From the NCBI GenBank assembly GCA_018818065.1, contig JAHISV010000005.1, positions 912,527 to 976,526 of the forward strand: a stretch of DNA of 64,000 nt. The letters run 5' to 3'. The notes beneath the pieces are model-generated. The model worked only from the letters and a program-made list of their open reading frames with translations. It was not told the origin of the DNA and did no database searches. Both the position numbers and the translations under genes were made by a program. This DNA comes from Bacteroidota bacterium (GTDB lineage Bacteria > Bacteroidota > Ignavibacteria > Ignavibacteriales > Melioribacteraceae). This document shows, in pieces, positions 35,295-44,464 of this stretch (the first letter of the stretch is position 1; the number at the start of each line of letters is the position of its first letter).

Positions 35295-36347
35295 TCACTT
35301 AATTTCAATCAATGGTAAATTATCAACAGCTAGTCGTTTAACTTCATCTACGATGCGTGCATATTTCTGTGTCGTAGAAATATCTTTATGTCCAAGTAGT
35401 TTGGAAACGGTATAAATATCGGCCCCTTGGGTGAGTGACAATGTTGCAAAGGTGTGCCTTGCTGTATGAAAAGATACATTTTTATCAATTTTGGCTTTCT
35501 TAACCCAAGTTTTAATTGTCTGCAGCATTGGTGATTTAGTTGGTAGCCTAAATACTTTAATATCCGGCATAGGTAATATGTTTTCAGGTTTTTGTTGTTT
35601 CAATAATTCTTGTGCTGTTCCTGATAGTGGCAAATATTCCATTCTTGTAGTTTTCTTTTGCCTGTATTCAATGACATCACTTTTTATGTTCCCCCATGTC
35701 AGAGCATAAACATCACTTATTCTTAATCCAGTAAAGCAGCTGAACAAAAATGCTCTTTTGATTTCAGGGTTTGAACAAGGAGTTGAAGCGAGCTTTTTAA
35801 TTTCATCCAGCTCCAGGTAGACTCTCTGAACATCTGGTTTTTGAATGTTATCCACCAAAGCGCAGGGATTGCTGGATATTATTTTTTCCTTTACCGCTCT
35901 GTTAAAGGCATATTTAATATTCGAATAATAATGGAAAGCTGTGTGCTGCGAAACTTCACTTAATAAAAAGCTTTGAAAAGCTTTAACCCACTCTTCATCT
36001 ATATCTGCAAATTGAATGTATCCATTAGTGTATGTTTTTAATTTCTCATTTGTACTATACCAGCTACTTCTATCGGCAGGTCTTTCATCCTTTAATTTTT
36101 GAAAATAATCAACAAAATTAGCTTTCTTCTTATGATGCGATATGAAGCCATGTTCATTATTCTGCAGTTCAATTATTCTTTTTGCTTTAATACTTTCTGC
36201 AAGTTGGAGTGTTTCTTTGTTTAGTAGCTTATCTTTAGTTAATCTCAGATTGAGGAATTCATATTTCCTTTTACCATGTTTGTAAACGTCAAGATAGAGT
36301 GAATGGTCGCCGTTGGAAAGTTTCTTTTTTCTAATTGTAACTTTCAT
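35295..36347 (-). CDS. int: Tyrosine-type site-specific recombinase (integrase)
   Basis: 350 residues. Arm-binding N-terminal domain (MKVTIRKKKLSNGDHSLYLDVYKHGKRKYEFLNLRL), SAM-like core-binding domain (about 100-180), and catalytic domain with the Arg in TGLRISDVYALTW, His-x-x-Arg in HTARHTFATL, His in LLGHKD and the nucleophilic Tyr in TTQKYARI. It belongs to the Bacteroidota phage-integrase-like group. It lies about 180 bp from the right core site and is surely the enzyme that placed this element in the phosphatase gene. Last catalytic residues are all present, so it should be active. Confidence 0.93.
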   Translation of the reverse strand: MKVTIRKKKLSNGDHSLYLDVYKHGKRKYEFLNLRLTKDKLLNKETLQLAESIKAKRIIELQNNEHGFISHHKKKANFVDYFQKLKDERPADRSSWYSTNEKLKTYTNGYIQFADIDEEWVKAFQSFLLSEVSQHTAFHYYSNIKYAFNRAVKEKIISSNPCALVDNIQKPDVQRVYLELDEIKKLASTPCSNPEIKRAFLFSCFTGLRISDVYALTWGNIKSDVIEYRQKKTTRMEYLPLSGTAQELLKQQKPENILPMPDIKVFRLPTKSPMLQTIKTWVKKAKIDKNVSFHTARHTFATLSLTQGADIYTVSKLLGHKDISTTQKYARIVDEVKRLAVDNLPLIEIK

Positions 36348-36379
36348 TTGGATCTCTTCTTATTTGTTTCTTTTTGCAA

Positions 36380-36400
36380 AGTAACAAACGAGTAACAAAA
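36380..36400 (+). promoter_or_regulatory. Putative integrase arm-type site, right end
   Basis: AGTAACAAA, three bases, GTAACAAAA. Same orientation and layout as 18258-18278; only the three middle bases differ. It lies between the integrase start and the right core site. Confidence 0.6.
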
Positions 36401-36499
36401 AAACAACAAAAATATGAAACGAAGAGAAATCTAATGAAAATACTAGTTTAATAATATGCTGATATTAGCTGGTTTTGTGAGATTTGTTTTCTCATTTTT

Positions 36500-36540
36500 T
36501 CATGTTCTTTTCACCACTACAATAGTCATATCATCATGTT
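36500..36540 (-). other. Right attachment site within the phosphatase 3' end
   Basis: Contains GTCATATCATCAT (36525-36537), identical to 18178-18190, and the codons for DDMTIVVVKRT-stop. The region left of the core is supplied by the element, so the host gene is rebuilt with the same protein end. Differences between the two copies are synonymous. Confidence 0.8.
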
Positions 36541-38923
36541 GGGGGAAAACGTCAATAAATTTATTAACATTCTTTACTATAGTATCAACTAATTCGTTGG
36601 CGGTCTTTCTTTTGTTAGACTCTATTAAGTCAAGAAGACGCTGCTCCCCAAATTGCTGAAGATTCTCGTTCATTGCTTCGGTAAAACCATCAGTGTAAAA
36701 AATTATCATATCACCCGGTTCAAGTTTCTTCTCAGCCTCTCGTAGGGTCTGGTTGAATTTTTCACCTTCTTCAAGTCCCAGCGCAATTCCTTTACTGGAA
36801 AGAAAATATGGCGCACCACCATCGCAACTGCAGAAAATAGCCGGATTGTGACCAGCCCGCGCATAATTTATGGAATGATTTTCCATATCGAGAATTGAAT
36901 AGTACATGCTCACGAATGAATTCTTTTCGATAGTCTTGTAGAGAAGTTTATTAACCTTGCTGAGTACAACTGCAGGAGATACATTTTCTTCAGCGTGGGC
37001 TTGTAAAATTCCTTTGGTAAGAGTCATATAAATGGCGGCGCCAACACCTTTACCGGAAACATCACCAATAGCAATTCCTATCCGGTTCCTGTCCAGCTTT
37101 ACAAAATCGTAGTAATCACCCCCGGCTTCAATGGCCGGAATACTGAGTCCCGCTATATCATAGCCTGCCAGCAATGGGTTTTCTTTTGGCAACAAACTCA
37201 ATTGTACTTTCGCGGCAATCTCCATTTCCTTCTTTAGTCTCTCTCTCTCTGATATTCTGGCTACATGAGAGGGCATACCAAAACTCTCCATTACAAATTC
37301 ATCCCGTTTAACAAGACTAATAAAATAAATTGCAGGCGATACTAAAATAAAAACTGCAACTGCAACTAAATTATAATCAAAAAAGGATGTGTCGGAAGAG
37401 TACAGTACCAATGCCCCTGATAACAAACTCACATTAAATAGCATGCTGAAAAGAGTTAGCAAATCGAAAAGGAAGAATAAATAGGCGTAAAAACATCCAA
37501 ATGTAAAAAGTAAAAGTAAATCAATTGGTAAAACCGATAGAGAAGGAGGTGATACAGCTATTACACCGCATAGCATTGTTACTAATCCGGTTATTATAAT
37601 TGATAGCCATTTCTTTTGCCATTTTTGGTATGAGCTGTTAATAACGAAGAATCCGAGAACAATAGCAGTTAAAAATGATTTCTCAAGAGATCCTAAAATA
37701 ACGGAAACTGCCGGGTAGATGCCGGAAAATATATCCAGATCCTCATTGTACGAAATAAAAAGATTGTTAGTGTCTGAATTTAAAAGCCACTCTGTTATAT
37801 TGAAAAGAAAAACTAAACCAAGCGCAAAGACAAAACCACGAATAACTGCTTCGCCGGATTTTAGAGTGAAGAACTTGCCCTTGAAAAAAGCATCTATTCC
37901 GTGAAGCTTTTTAGGCCAAAGTTCCCTAGCGTAGGATTCGCCAACAGCCCAGCTGCTAAATACCAGTAAACTTAGTAAAAGATACAAAATGAGCGCATAG
38001 AGAACAAAAATTACAATTTTGGTTAGGAGAATATTTACATTGCCAAGACCAACACCTCTGCCAAGTTCCGGCCACAAATTGATTAAGAGAAGAAACTGAA
38101 TTAGATAAAAAACAATAAAAATATTACGCCCAATTTTTAGCCAGACCTCCCCCTGATGATATTTCTTAATGAAGAAATAGATGGCAAATTGAGTAAGGAA
38201 GAAAACAAATACAATCGACAAAGTATTTAACAAAGTTTCAGTGATCTCGAACTGGCTAAACGTAGCTTGCCCAGGTTCAAATTCTAAATTGAAAGCACCC
38301 GGAATATTTCCCTGAATAGTTGCTTCCAGTACTAAAATCCCTTGGGGCGATTGGTAGTCAGTCTCCCATCTAAATGTGAAGTCGCTCCTGTTTTTAAACG
38401 ATGCCACATTAGAAGAAACCAGATCGAAATCAGCTAAATCAAATCCAACAGTATTCTCCAGGAAATCTTCGGCTATTGCTCTTGACTCTTCCTGAGTAAC
38501 AGTTTGGATATCTATGGTGTCAGGTATTGTCCTCTGAAATCTTTGAAGCTTACCCGAATAGGTTAAATCAACTATATAATTTGTTTGTGGTTCATCCCTA
38601 AATAGATTCTCATGTAAAAATACTCTCCACCCATGAACGGGTAATTCTTCACTATTTATAAGGTTTTTGTATTTTTCGCTACCAAGTGAATTAAGGTAAT
38701 ACCTATTATTTACATTGTTCGCTCTAACATAACACTCTGTGTAATAATTTTCGGTTGGAACGTCCTGAGTTGCCAAAAAATCTGTTGCGATTTTTATAGC
38801 AGCATCCCGGTCAATTTGCATTTTTAAGGAATCATATTGATTGCTACTATAAAGTAGGATTATCCCAAGTGAGAATATCAGACCAAATGCGATCCAGGCT
38901 ATCTCTTTTTTAAGGCTTTTCAT
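36500..38923 (-). CDS. SpoIIE-family PP2C serine phosphatase, multi-pass membrane
   Basis: 807 residues. An N-terminal helix (about 7-26) anchors a large extracytoplasmic part (about 27-215), then a run of roughly eight membrane helices (about 220-540), a linker with ISERERLKKEMEIAAKVQLSLLPKENP, and a C-terminal SpoIIE/PP2C domain (about 590-807) with GGDYYDFVKLD, GDVSGKGVGAAIYM, YTDGFTEAMN and DDMTIVVV, which hold the metal-binding aspartates. It probably removes phosphate from an anti-sigma antagonist in response to an envelope signal. The last codons are the integration site of the mobile element on its left. Confidence 0.9.
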   Translation of the reverse strand: MKSLKKEIAWIAFGLIFSLGIILLYSSNQYDSLKMQIDRDAAIKIATDFLATQDVPTENYYTECYVRANNVNNRYYLNSLGSEKYKNLINSEELPVHGWRVFLHENLFRDEPQTNYIVDLTYSGKLQRFQRTIPDTIDIQTVTQEESRAIAEDFLENTVGFDLADFDLVSSNVASFKNRSDFTFRWETDYQSPQGILVLEATIQGNIPGAFNLEFEPGQATFSQFEITETLLNTLSIVFVFFLTQFAIYFFIKKYHQGEVWLKIGRNIFIVFYLIQFLLLINLWPELGRGVGLGNVNILLTKIVIFVLYALILYLLLSLLVFSSWAVGESYARELWPKKLHGIDAFFKGKFFTLKSGEAVIRGFVFALGLVFLFNITEWLLNSDTNNLFISYNEDLDIFSGIYPAVSVILGSLEKSFLTAIVLGFFVINSSYQKWQKKWLSIIITGLVTMLCGVIAVSPPSLSVLPIDLLLLFTFGCFYAYLFFLFDLLTLFSMLFNVSLLSGALVLYSSDTSFFDYNLVAVAVFILVSPAIYFISLVKRDEFVMESFGMPSHVARISERERLKKEMEIAAKVQLSLLPKENPLLAGYDIAGLSIPAIEAGGDYYDFVKLDRNRIGIAIGDVSGKGVGAAIYMTLTKGILQAHAEENVSPAVVLSKVNKLLYKTIEKNSFVSMYYSILDMENHSINYARAGHNPAIFCSCDGGAPYFLSSKGIALGLEEGEKFNQTLREAEKKLEPGDMIIFYTDGFTEAMNENLQQFGEQRLLDLIESNKRKTANELVDTIVKNVNKFIDVFPQHDDMTIVVVKRT

Positions 38924-39288
38924 GCTGCTCCAGACTTATCGTATTTCGATAGAGAATGTAACTATTTTATTCTCTTATGACGATTGGAAAATAGAAATGT
39001 TTGGGGTGAAATTCAATTTAAATAAGGGCTTAACCAATTGCACCAACAATGAAATCAAGTATGGATTTTAGTTCGTTAAACGCATTTTCCTGCAGCACAA
39101 AGGAAAAAATTGATGATTTAAAAAACATTTGCTTTCAACTAACTATATAATTGTGAAAAATTGTATATTTAGAACCTGATTAGAACTCGGAGAGAGGAAA
39201 AAAGCATAAGTTTCATAACAGAGTTTGGTTCTGTGCTATTATCTTATGGTAATATTTAGAAAAAAATTATTAATTATTGGGAAGATGA
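38924..39288. other. 365-bp intergenic region between divergent genes
   Basis: It should hold promoters for the phosphatase gene (leftward) and the BrkB-like gene (rightward). A short hairpin ACAGA / TCTGT lies near 39220-39237. No ORF or known RNA motif was recognised. Confidence 0.35.
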
Positions 39289-40233
39289 ATGTCACGTTTT
39301 AAACTGCTGCGTCTTCTAAATAATATTATTTCCGCAAACCGACTTAGACGATTTCTCGATTTTCTAAGTTACTACTTTGGCGGGCTTTTCAGATCATTCG
39401 ACAATCACCATATATTTCTTTATGCTGCGGGGATAGCTTTTTCTGTTTTTATAAGCATGATCCCTCTTGTACTTCTGCTTTTTTATGTTCTGGGTAATAT
39501 CATTAATGTGGAAACTGTGGAAGGCCAGGTAAATCAGCTTATTGATACAGTAATACCTTATCCTGATTTTGCGACCTACACAAAAAGCTTTATACTTAAC
39601 CGAATACCCGATGTCATTCAATTTAAAAGTATTGCCGGTTATCTTGGTACTTTTGGGTTGTTATTCACAGCAACCTGGCTATTTAGTGGATTAAGGACAG
39701 TTCTTAATTTTATTTTTGGTGTTCGGGAAGAGAAGAATGTTCTGGTTGCGTTTTTACGGGATATTGTAGGTGTTTTCATAGTAATTGTTTTTGTTTTACT
39801 CTCAACATTTATTTTGCCCTCAGTTAATATATTACTTGAGTTTGCCGATCAGCTTGAGTTTCTCGCATTTTTTAGAGTTAACCAGTTAACAGATTTTCTT
39901 TTTTCCGTAATATCCCTTCTCATTATTTACGGTATATTTTTCTTTAGTTATTACCTTATTCCGTATGAGAATCTTCAAAAAAGAGTTCCGCTTGTTGCAG
40001 CGCTATGGGCAACAGTTCTTTGGGAGGCTGCCAGATCTCTTTTTGGGTATTATGTATTTGATTTCTTACTTCATAATAAAATTTATGGTGCCTTTATCCT
40101 TATTGCCGTGGTTGCTTTTTGGATTTTCTATTCATCGGTATTATTTATTATCGGCGCTGAAATTGGAAGATTATACAGGGATAGAATCAGAATAAATGGT
40201 AACAGTGATGTTGAGAGCGAAACGACACCCTGA
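39289..40233 (+). CDS. YihY/BrkB-family inner-membrane protein
   Basis: 314 residues with six membrane helices. Family phrases: IAFSVFISMIPLVLLLFYVLG, TATWLFSGLRTVLNFIFGV, PLVAALWATVLWEAARSLFGYYVF and YGAFILIAVVAFWIFYSSVLFIIGAEIGRLY. Formerly annotated as RNase BN, now considered a membrane protein of unknown, possibly lipid-transport, function. It stands alone, 67 bp before the lipoprotein gene. Confidence 0.88.
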   Translation: MSRFKLLRLLNNIISANRLRRFLDFLSYYFGGLFRSFDNHHIFLYAAGIAFSVFISMIPLVLLLFYVLGNIINVETVEGQVNQLIDTVIPYPDFATYTKSFILNRIPDVIQFKSIAGYLGTFGLLFTATWLFSGLRTVLNFIFGVREEKNVLVAFLRDIVGVFIVIVFVLLSTFILPSVNILLEFADQLEFLAFFRVNQLTDFLFSVISLLIIYGIFFFSYYLIPYENLQKRVPLVAALWATVLWEAARSLFGYYVFDFLLHNKIYGAFILIAVVAFWIFYSSVLFIIGAEIGRLYRDRIRINGNSDVESETTP

Positions 40234-40308
40234 CGAAACAAATAACTGATCAATTTGTTAAAGAACTCAAAAATCATTTAATAACTATAACCAATACAGG
40301 TGGCTTTA

Positions 40309-41187
40309 ATGAGTACGAAAAAAGGAATAAGAGGTTTTTTTAGCATATTAATATTATTTAGCATCATTCTCATTACCGCATGTAGTCAGAATGATAAAAC
40401 ACAGCCAAAATTACCCTCTGAAGCAAAAATTACCCGAACAGATAAAAATGTTGAAGGAGTCGAAAGGGAATACAACAAAGCAAAGTATTTTGGTGTTTCT
40501 AAAAGATACGCTTACTCATATTTTTATCAGGATGGAAAAGAAACGGGTGGTAAACTTGTTGAAGAAATTTCCTTTAATAAAAAGGGCGAAAAGGTAGAGC
40601 ATATAAAATATTCCTCAAAAGGATACGTTGATTACAGATTTATTTATACTTATAGCGATGATGGACTGTTGCAAAATATGAGCAGTTGCGATGCAGATGG
40701 AAGGGTTCTTCTTTCTAAAAGCAGAACATATGATGAACAAGGAAGAAATACAGGTATCGAGGAAATTGATTCTGTTGACATTAAAAGAACAACATATCAA
40801 ATAATGACATATCAGGATTCACTGATGGTTGAGAGAATTGTTGAGGATAGTAATCATGATGTATCCATTGTTGAGAAGGTTGTTTATGATAGTCTCGGAT
40901 ATAAAATTGCCAGCCATAAAACTGAACCTAACGTTGGGGTGATGTCTGTTTATTATGTTCATGATGACTTTGGTAACATTACAGAAATTGTAGCTCCTTA
41001 TTATAAAGTTGTTATGACTTATGATGAGAGAGGAAATGTTATAAACGAGGAGCTGTTCAGTACTGAATCAAGGCAGCATAAATTTGTATATTCTTACGAT
41101 GATGATGGATTGTTGCTGAATAAAATTAGATATGATTTAGAAGAGAATATGATATTTAAGATGGAATTCAAATACGAATTTCACTAG
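40309..41187 (+). CDS. Lipoprotein with YD/RHS-like repeats
   Basis: 292 residues from ATG 40309 (AGGTGG upstream; a GTG at 40300 is less likely). Signal peptide with lipobox ITAC (FSIILITACSQND), so a lipoprotein. The mature part consists of beta-hairpin repeats with the pattern 'YxYdxxGxxx' (YTYSDDGLLQNMSSCDADGR, RTYDEQGRNTG, MTYDERGNVINE, YSYDDDGLLLNK), similar to YD or MORN-like envelope repeats. The function is unknown; a surface or periplasmic structural role is plausible. Confidence 0.75.
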   Translation: MSTKKGIRGFFSILILFSIILITACSQNDKTQPKLPSEAKITRTDKNVEGVEREYNKAKYFGVSKRYAYSYFYQDGKETGGKLVEEISFNKKGEKVEHIKYSSKGYVDYRFIYTYSDDGLLQNMSSCDADGRVLLSKSRTYDEQGRNTGIEEIDSVDIKRTTYQIMTYQDSLMVERIVEDSNHDVSIVEKVVYDSLGYKIASHKTEPNVGVMSVYYVHDDFGNITEIVAPYYKVVMTYDERGNVINEELFSTESRQHKFVYSYDDDGLLLNKIRYDLEENMIFKMEFKYEFH

Positions 41188-41196
41188 TCTCGTTTA

Positions 41197-42558
41197 ATGA
41201 TAAAATTTATACCACTCGGAGGCGCTGATGATATCGGCGCCAGTTGTTATTACCTGAATATATCCGGTACAGGCATTTTGATTGATTGTGGGATTCATCC
41301 CAGAAAAACAGGACTGGATTCAATTCCCGATTTTTCACTCCTTGATTTTGAGCCTCTGGATGCTGTTTTAATATCTCATGCTCATCAGGATCATGTTGGT
41401 GCTCTTCCTTTCCTTATCAAAAAATTTCCTCATGTTAAGATTTACACAACACCGCAAACCAAAGAAATACTTAATCTCACTCTTCATAACGCAGTCTCTA
41501 TAATCGGTAAGCAATTGGATTCCGAATCCGGTATAAAGCCATATACCCATGGGGAAGTAAGCTTTTTAATTCAATCAATACAGGATTACTCTTATGATGA
41601 AAACTTTATTATAAAGGGGCTGCTTCATGATGGTGAAAGAGGTATTTCTGTTATTTTCAAAGATGCAGGTCATATCCTGGGTTCCGCTTCCATTTTCATC
41701 GAATCAGAGGGGCATAAAATATTTTTCACTGGTGACATTAACTTATCTCCTCAGGCAATAATGTCCGGTGCTGAATTCCCTAAAATTGAAATCGATACTC
41801 TAATCACAGAAACCACATATGGCTCAACAGAATCAACTACGCTTCCTTCCTGGGAAGATGAAAGTAAAAGATTGGCGAAATTTATCAATGATATTACTAT
41901 TTCTGGAGGGAGTGTACTCATCCCTGTATTTTCTCTTGGTAAAATGCAGGAAATTCTCACCGTGATTTCAAACATGATGTACAAGGGAAAACTGATTCGT
42001 GCAGAAATCTATACTGCTGGTTTGGGTAAAAAGATCTCTCATATTTACGATCTGCACAAGTATAAAGTAAAACGGAACATGCCAGATTTTGAAATTAAAT
42101 CAATCCCTCAAAAACCAATCCTTTTTCCACACTTTTACAGTGAAATAAAACGCAGTCCGGGGATTGTACTAGCATCAAGCGGAATGCTTTTAAAAAATAC
42201 TGTTTCATTTGAATTAGCAAATTATTGGGTGCGACAAAATAACTATGGCATTGCAGTTGTTGGGTATATGGATCCCGAAACACCAGGTTACCGGGTTTCA
42301 AACTTGACTCAAGGCGACGAAATTACAATGTTGGATTCCACGATTATTAATAAGGCTCTGGTAAAAAAGTTTGATTTTACTTCCCACAGTAAGCGGGAGG
42401 AAATTGTGTTATTAGGTTCAAAACTGAAGGCAAGAAATATTGTGCTGGTTCATGGTGAAGAATCTTCCCGCGATTGGATTGGACATGAACTATTGAAACA
42501 ATCGAAAAAGGTAAAATTATATTCCCCTGTAGTTGGCTCAGCAATTATTCTGGAATAA
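41197..42558 (+). CDS. Beta-CASP metallo-beta-lactamase-fold nuclease
   Basis: 453 residues. Metal ligands in SHAHQDHVGALPFL (HxHxDH), H in DAGHILGSASIFIE, D in FFTGDINLSP, then a beta-CASP insertion (TLITETTYGSTESTTLPSWEDE...LIPVFSLGKMQEIL) and the RNA-specificity C-terminus (DFTSHSKREEIVLLGSKLKARNIVLVHGE). This matches the CPSF/YSH1-like prokaryotic group, exo- or endoribonucleases acting on RNA 3' ends. It lies 9 bp after the lipoprotein gene, perhaps by chance. Confidence 0.9.
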   Translation: MIKFIPLGGADDIGASCYYLNISGTGILIDCGIHPRKTGLDSIPDFSLLDFEPLDAVLISHAHQDHVGALPFLIKKFPHVKIYTTPQTKEILNLTLHNAVSIIGKQLDSESGIKPYTHGEVSFLIQSIQDYSYDENFIIKGLLHDGERGISVIFKDAGHILGSASIFIESEGHKIFFTGDINLSPQAIMSGAEFPKIEIDTLITETTYGSTESTTLPSWEDESKRLAKFINDITISGGSVLIPVFSLGKMQEILTVISNMMYKGKLIRAEIYTAGLGKKISHIYDLHKYKVKRNMPDFEIKSIPQKPILFPHFYSEIKRSPGIVLASSGMLLKNTVSFELANYWVRQNNYGIAVVGYMDPETPGYRVSNLTQGDEITMLDSTIINKALVKKFDFTSHSKREEIVLLGSKLKARNIVLVHGEESSRDWIGHELLKQSKKVKLYSPVVGSAIILE

Positions 42559-42637
42559 TTTACTAATCGACAATTTGCTTCTCGGAAAATAATTTATATA
42601 TTATCATATCATTCCCACTAAGATTAAGATTAAAACT

Positions 42638-43204
42638 ATGTTCGAAAAATATGCAGGATTTTGGAAAAGATTTGCCGCTCATTTAATTGATCAACTTATT
42701 CTTGGTTTCGCCCGTACAATTATCTTAATTCCTTTATGGATTTATTTGGCAGCCAGTATATTTTACGAATATCAAAATGAATACCAGAAAGAATTCGTAA
42801 CAATCGGAATTGATTCTTTTGGCGATATCCCTTTCTTCACCATAATCAAATTTATCATAGTTGTAAGTTTGTTTTCAATGTTAATTGATTGGCTTTACTA
42901 TGCACTCATGGAGTCTTCCAAGAGACAGGCAACCTTAGGTAAAGTCTTAATGAGTCTTAAGGTTGTAGATATGAGTGGAGAAAGAATTAGTTTTGGCAGA
43001 GCTTCAGGAAGATATTTTGGAAAAATATTATCCGGACTTATATTTATGATAGGGTATATAATAGCCGCTTTTACCGAAAAGAAGCAGGCACTTCATGATA
43101 TCCTCTCCAATTGTCTGGTAGTAAATACTCTTTACGTGGGGGATGAGTTTTATATACAATCACAAAACAGAGGCGATACGAATGAAACAGCTAGTTTTCA
43201 GTAA
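42638..43204 (+). CDS. RDD-family membrane protein
   Basis: 188 residues. FWKRFAAHLIDQLILGFARTIIL holds the Arg-Asp of the RDD motif (here R...D), and QATLGKVLMSLKVVDMSGERISFGRASGRYFGKILS is the conserved second part. Three to four helices. Function of the family is mostly unknown; some act as Na+/H+ antiporters. The next gene starts 23 bp before its stop, so the two are coupled. Confidence 0.85.
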   Translation: MFEKYAGFWKRFAAHLIDQLILGFARTIILIPLWIYLAASIFYEYQNEYQKEFVTIGIDSFGDIPFFTIIKFIIVVSLFSMLIDWLYYALMESSKRQATLGKVLMSLKVVDMSGERISFGRASGRYFGKILSGLIFMIGYIIAAFTEKKQALHDILSNCLVVNTLYVGDEFYIQSQNRGDTNETASFQ

Positions 43205-43586
43205 ATTACCATTTATTCTAATTCTTGGTTCTTTACTGCTGGGATGTCGGGACAATGGAATTTCTGATCCCGATCAATCATATCTATTCGTTGATCCGGT
43301 GAATTTTGAAATAACAGCGCCGGTATTTGGTTCGAGATGGGATATGGGAACGACAAACGAAATTTTGTGGGTACCTTTTACAAGGATTGAAAAGGTTGAT
43401 ATTTTACTTTACAAAAAATCAGAATTTATAATGACCATTGCCGATGGCGTGCCCAACACGGGTAAATTGACTTGGACAGTCCCGATGGATTTGCCCTACA
43501 CGTCGCATCATTATTTAATTAAAGTAATAAACCCTTTTAACGAAAAGGTTCTACTCGAAAGTGAACAATTTTACGTTTTTAATTAA
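43182..43586 (+). CDS. Lipoprotein with Kre9/Knh1-like (Ser-Thr-rich GPI family) domain
   Basis: 134 residues from ATG 43182 (GAGG upstream). Signal peptide with lipobox LLGC at Cys 20 or so, then one beta-sandwich domain: FEITAPVFGSRWDMGTTNEILWVPFTRIEKVDILLYKKSEFIMTIADGVPNTGKLTWTVPMDL. The 'I..P..G..W..G....I.W......V.I.L' pattern is the bacterial version of the Kre9/Knh1 domain found in many secreted Bacteroidota proteins. Probable outer-membrane lipoprotein with binding or structural role. Confidence 0.7.
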   Translation: MKQLVFSKLPFILILGSLLLGCRDNGISDPDQSYLFVDPVNFEITAPVFGSRWDMGTTNEILWVPFTRIEKVDILLYKKSEFIMTIADGVPNTGKLTWTVPMDLPYTSHHYLIKVINPFNEKVLLESEQFYVFN

Positions 43587-43590
43587 CAAT

Positions 43591-43623
43591 AAAAACCCGA
43601 CTGATATGCGCAGCCGGGTTTTT
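43591..43623. terminator. Bidirectional terminator (duplicated, copy 1)
   Basis: AAAAACCCG-A-CTG / CAG-C-CGGGTTTTT with loop ATATGCG. Lies between the lipoprotein gene and the convergent HEAT-like gene. Copy 2 is at 46132-46165. Confidence 0.85.
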
Positions 43624-43648
43624 AGTAACTAAAGGAGAATAGAACAAT

Positions 43649-44089
43649 TTATTTTATTAACCCTGCGAATAATGGAGCTTCTTTAGGATTTTCTTCCATG
43701 TATTTGTTAATTAAATACGCGTAGTAGAATTTGTCACTCATTCTTCTAACTCTTTCCTCGCTATTAAACTGAGCCGTTCTTTTTACAAGATACAATCCCT
43801 GCGGATCTTCAATCTTAATAAGTGAAAGAGCTGCCATTAACCTTGCGCCTGGATTTGAATCTTCGCGTAATATTTTCATCAGGTGGTTAACACCTTTAAC
43901 AGATTTTATTTCGCCAAGATAAAATGCCGAGCTGATTTTCAAACCCTCGTTGGAAGACTGAACACCGACAATCAAATTTGATTCAACAGATTCTTTTGAG
44001 CCTTTATCCAGACCGCTTGCGATTGTTGAGTCGTTAAACAATATGAAGAAAGTAAAAAAGGCGATAATAAATAATAATTGAGTTTTCAT
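43649..44089 (-). CDS. Secreted HEAT-like repeat protein, paralogue A
   Basis: 146 residues with a signal peptide (about 1-24). The mature part is helical and resembles a short HEAT-repeat protein: LIVGVQSSNEGLKISSAFYLGEIKSVKGVNHLMKILREDSNPGARLMAALSLIKIEDPQGLYLVKRTA. It is nearly identical to the gene at 46192-46632 in the central section and differs mainly at both ends. Probably periplasmic and a protein-protein interaction module. Its own terminator and upstream region are part of the same duplication. Confidence 0.78.
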   Translation of the reverse strand: MKTQLLFIIAFFTFFILFNDSTIASGLDKGSKESVESNLIVGVQSSNEGLKISSAFYLGEIKSVKGVNHLMKILREDSNPGARLMAALSLIKIEDPQGLYLVKRTAQFNSEERVRRMSDKFYYAYLINKYMEENPKEAPLFAGLIK

Positions 44090-44464
44090 GATATCCCCCC
44101 CAGGATATAAATGAATAAATTGTATTTAGTCCATATCAGAATTTTTAAGAACGTGTTTCTTTGTTTCAATACTTAAGACGCCGGTATTGGGAGGTTGTTC
44201 CGTGAAATAAGTGCAGATATCCTAAAATGCCCATTTCATGCAGGTAGAAGAGCTAAATACTGTTGATTTTCGAAGGCAGGTAAGATACAATATGACATAA
44301 ATGGGCAGCAAAAATATTTCTATTTTTACGGATATATTGTTGAATTAAGAAATTATTAATACAAAAGAGTTGTTTTTATTTTATACGATTGCCTATCTCC
44401 TATTGAATTACTTCGTATATTTAGCACTCTAATTCAGAAGCTATCCACTAAACAGAAGCCAAAA
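44090..44464. other. 375-bp intergenic region with duplicated promoter block
   Basis: The 44090-44200 part is very similar to 46633-46745: it starts GATATCCCCCCC-AGGATATAA next to the start codon and continues with TTTAGTCCATATCAGAATTTTTAAGA and CGTGTTTCTTTGTTTC. It should hold the promoter of the HEAT-like gene. The rest, up to the helicase gene, shows no ORF or known RNA. Confidence 0.45.
44091..44108 (-). promoter_or_regulatory. Hairpin containing the ribosome-binding site of HEAT-like gene A
   Basis: On the transcript, ATATCC and GGATAT can pair around TGGGGG, three bases before the start codon. The G-run is also the likely Shine-Dalgarno sequence. The identical element is present at 46634-46651 before paralogue B. 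Pairing could limit translation. Confidence 0.45.

Larger units (their letters stand above)
18178..36537. mobile_element. Integrative element (about 18.3 kb) inserted in the 3' end of a SpoIIE-type gene
   Basis: The boundaries are the two copies of GTCATATCATCAT within matching 3' coding ends (18153-18197 and 36500-36540). Just inside each core, in the same orientation, lies AGTAACAAA-N3-GTAACAAAA (18258-18278 and 36380-36400), likely integrase arm sites. The tyrosine recombinase gene is at the right end, followed inward by an excisionase-like gene and a gene II/X-type replication protein. The cargo is defence- and toxin-like. The element lacks a visible relaxase or conjugation genes, so it may be mobilised by rolling-circle replication or by helper elements. 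The right junction keeps the host gene reading frame intact. Confidence 0.82.

Noticed and set aside
19000-36500. CRISPR array or cas genes in the defence island
   Set aside because: No regular short direct repeats with equal spacers and no Cas-like protein were found; spacer similarity in the island is of the attC-like kind.
18178-36537. Complete prophage or insertion sequence
   Set aside because: No capsid, terminase, portal, tail or DDE transposase genes; only integrase, excisionase-like and replication genes are present.
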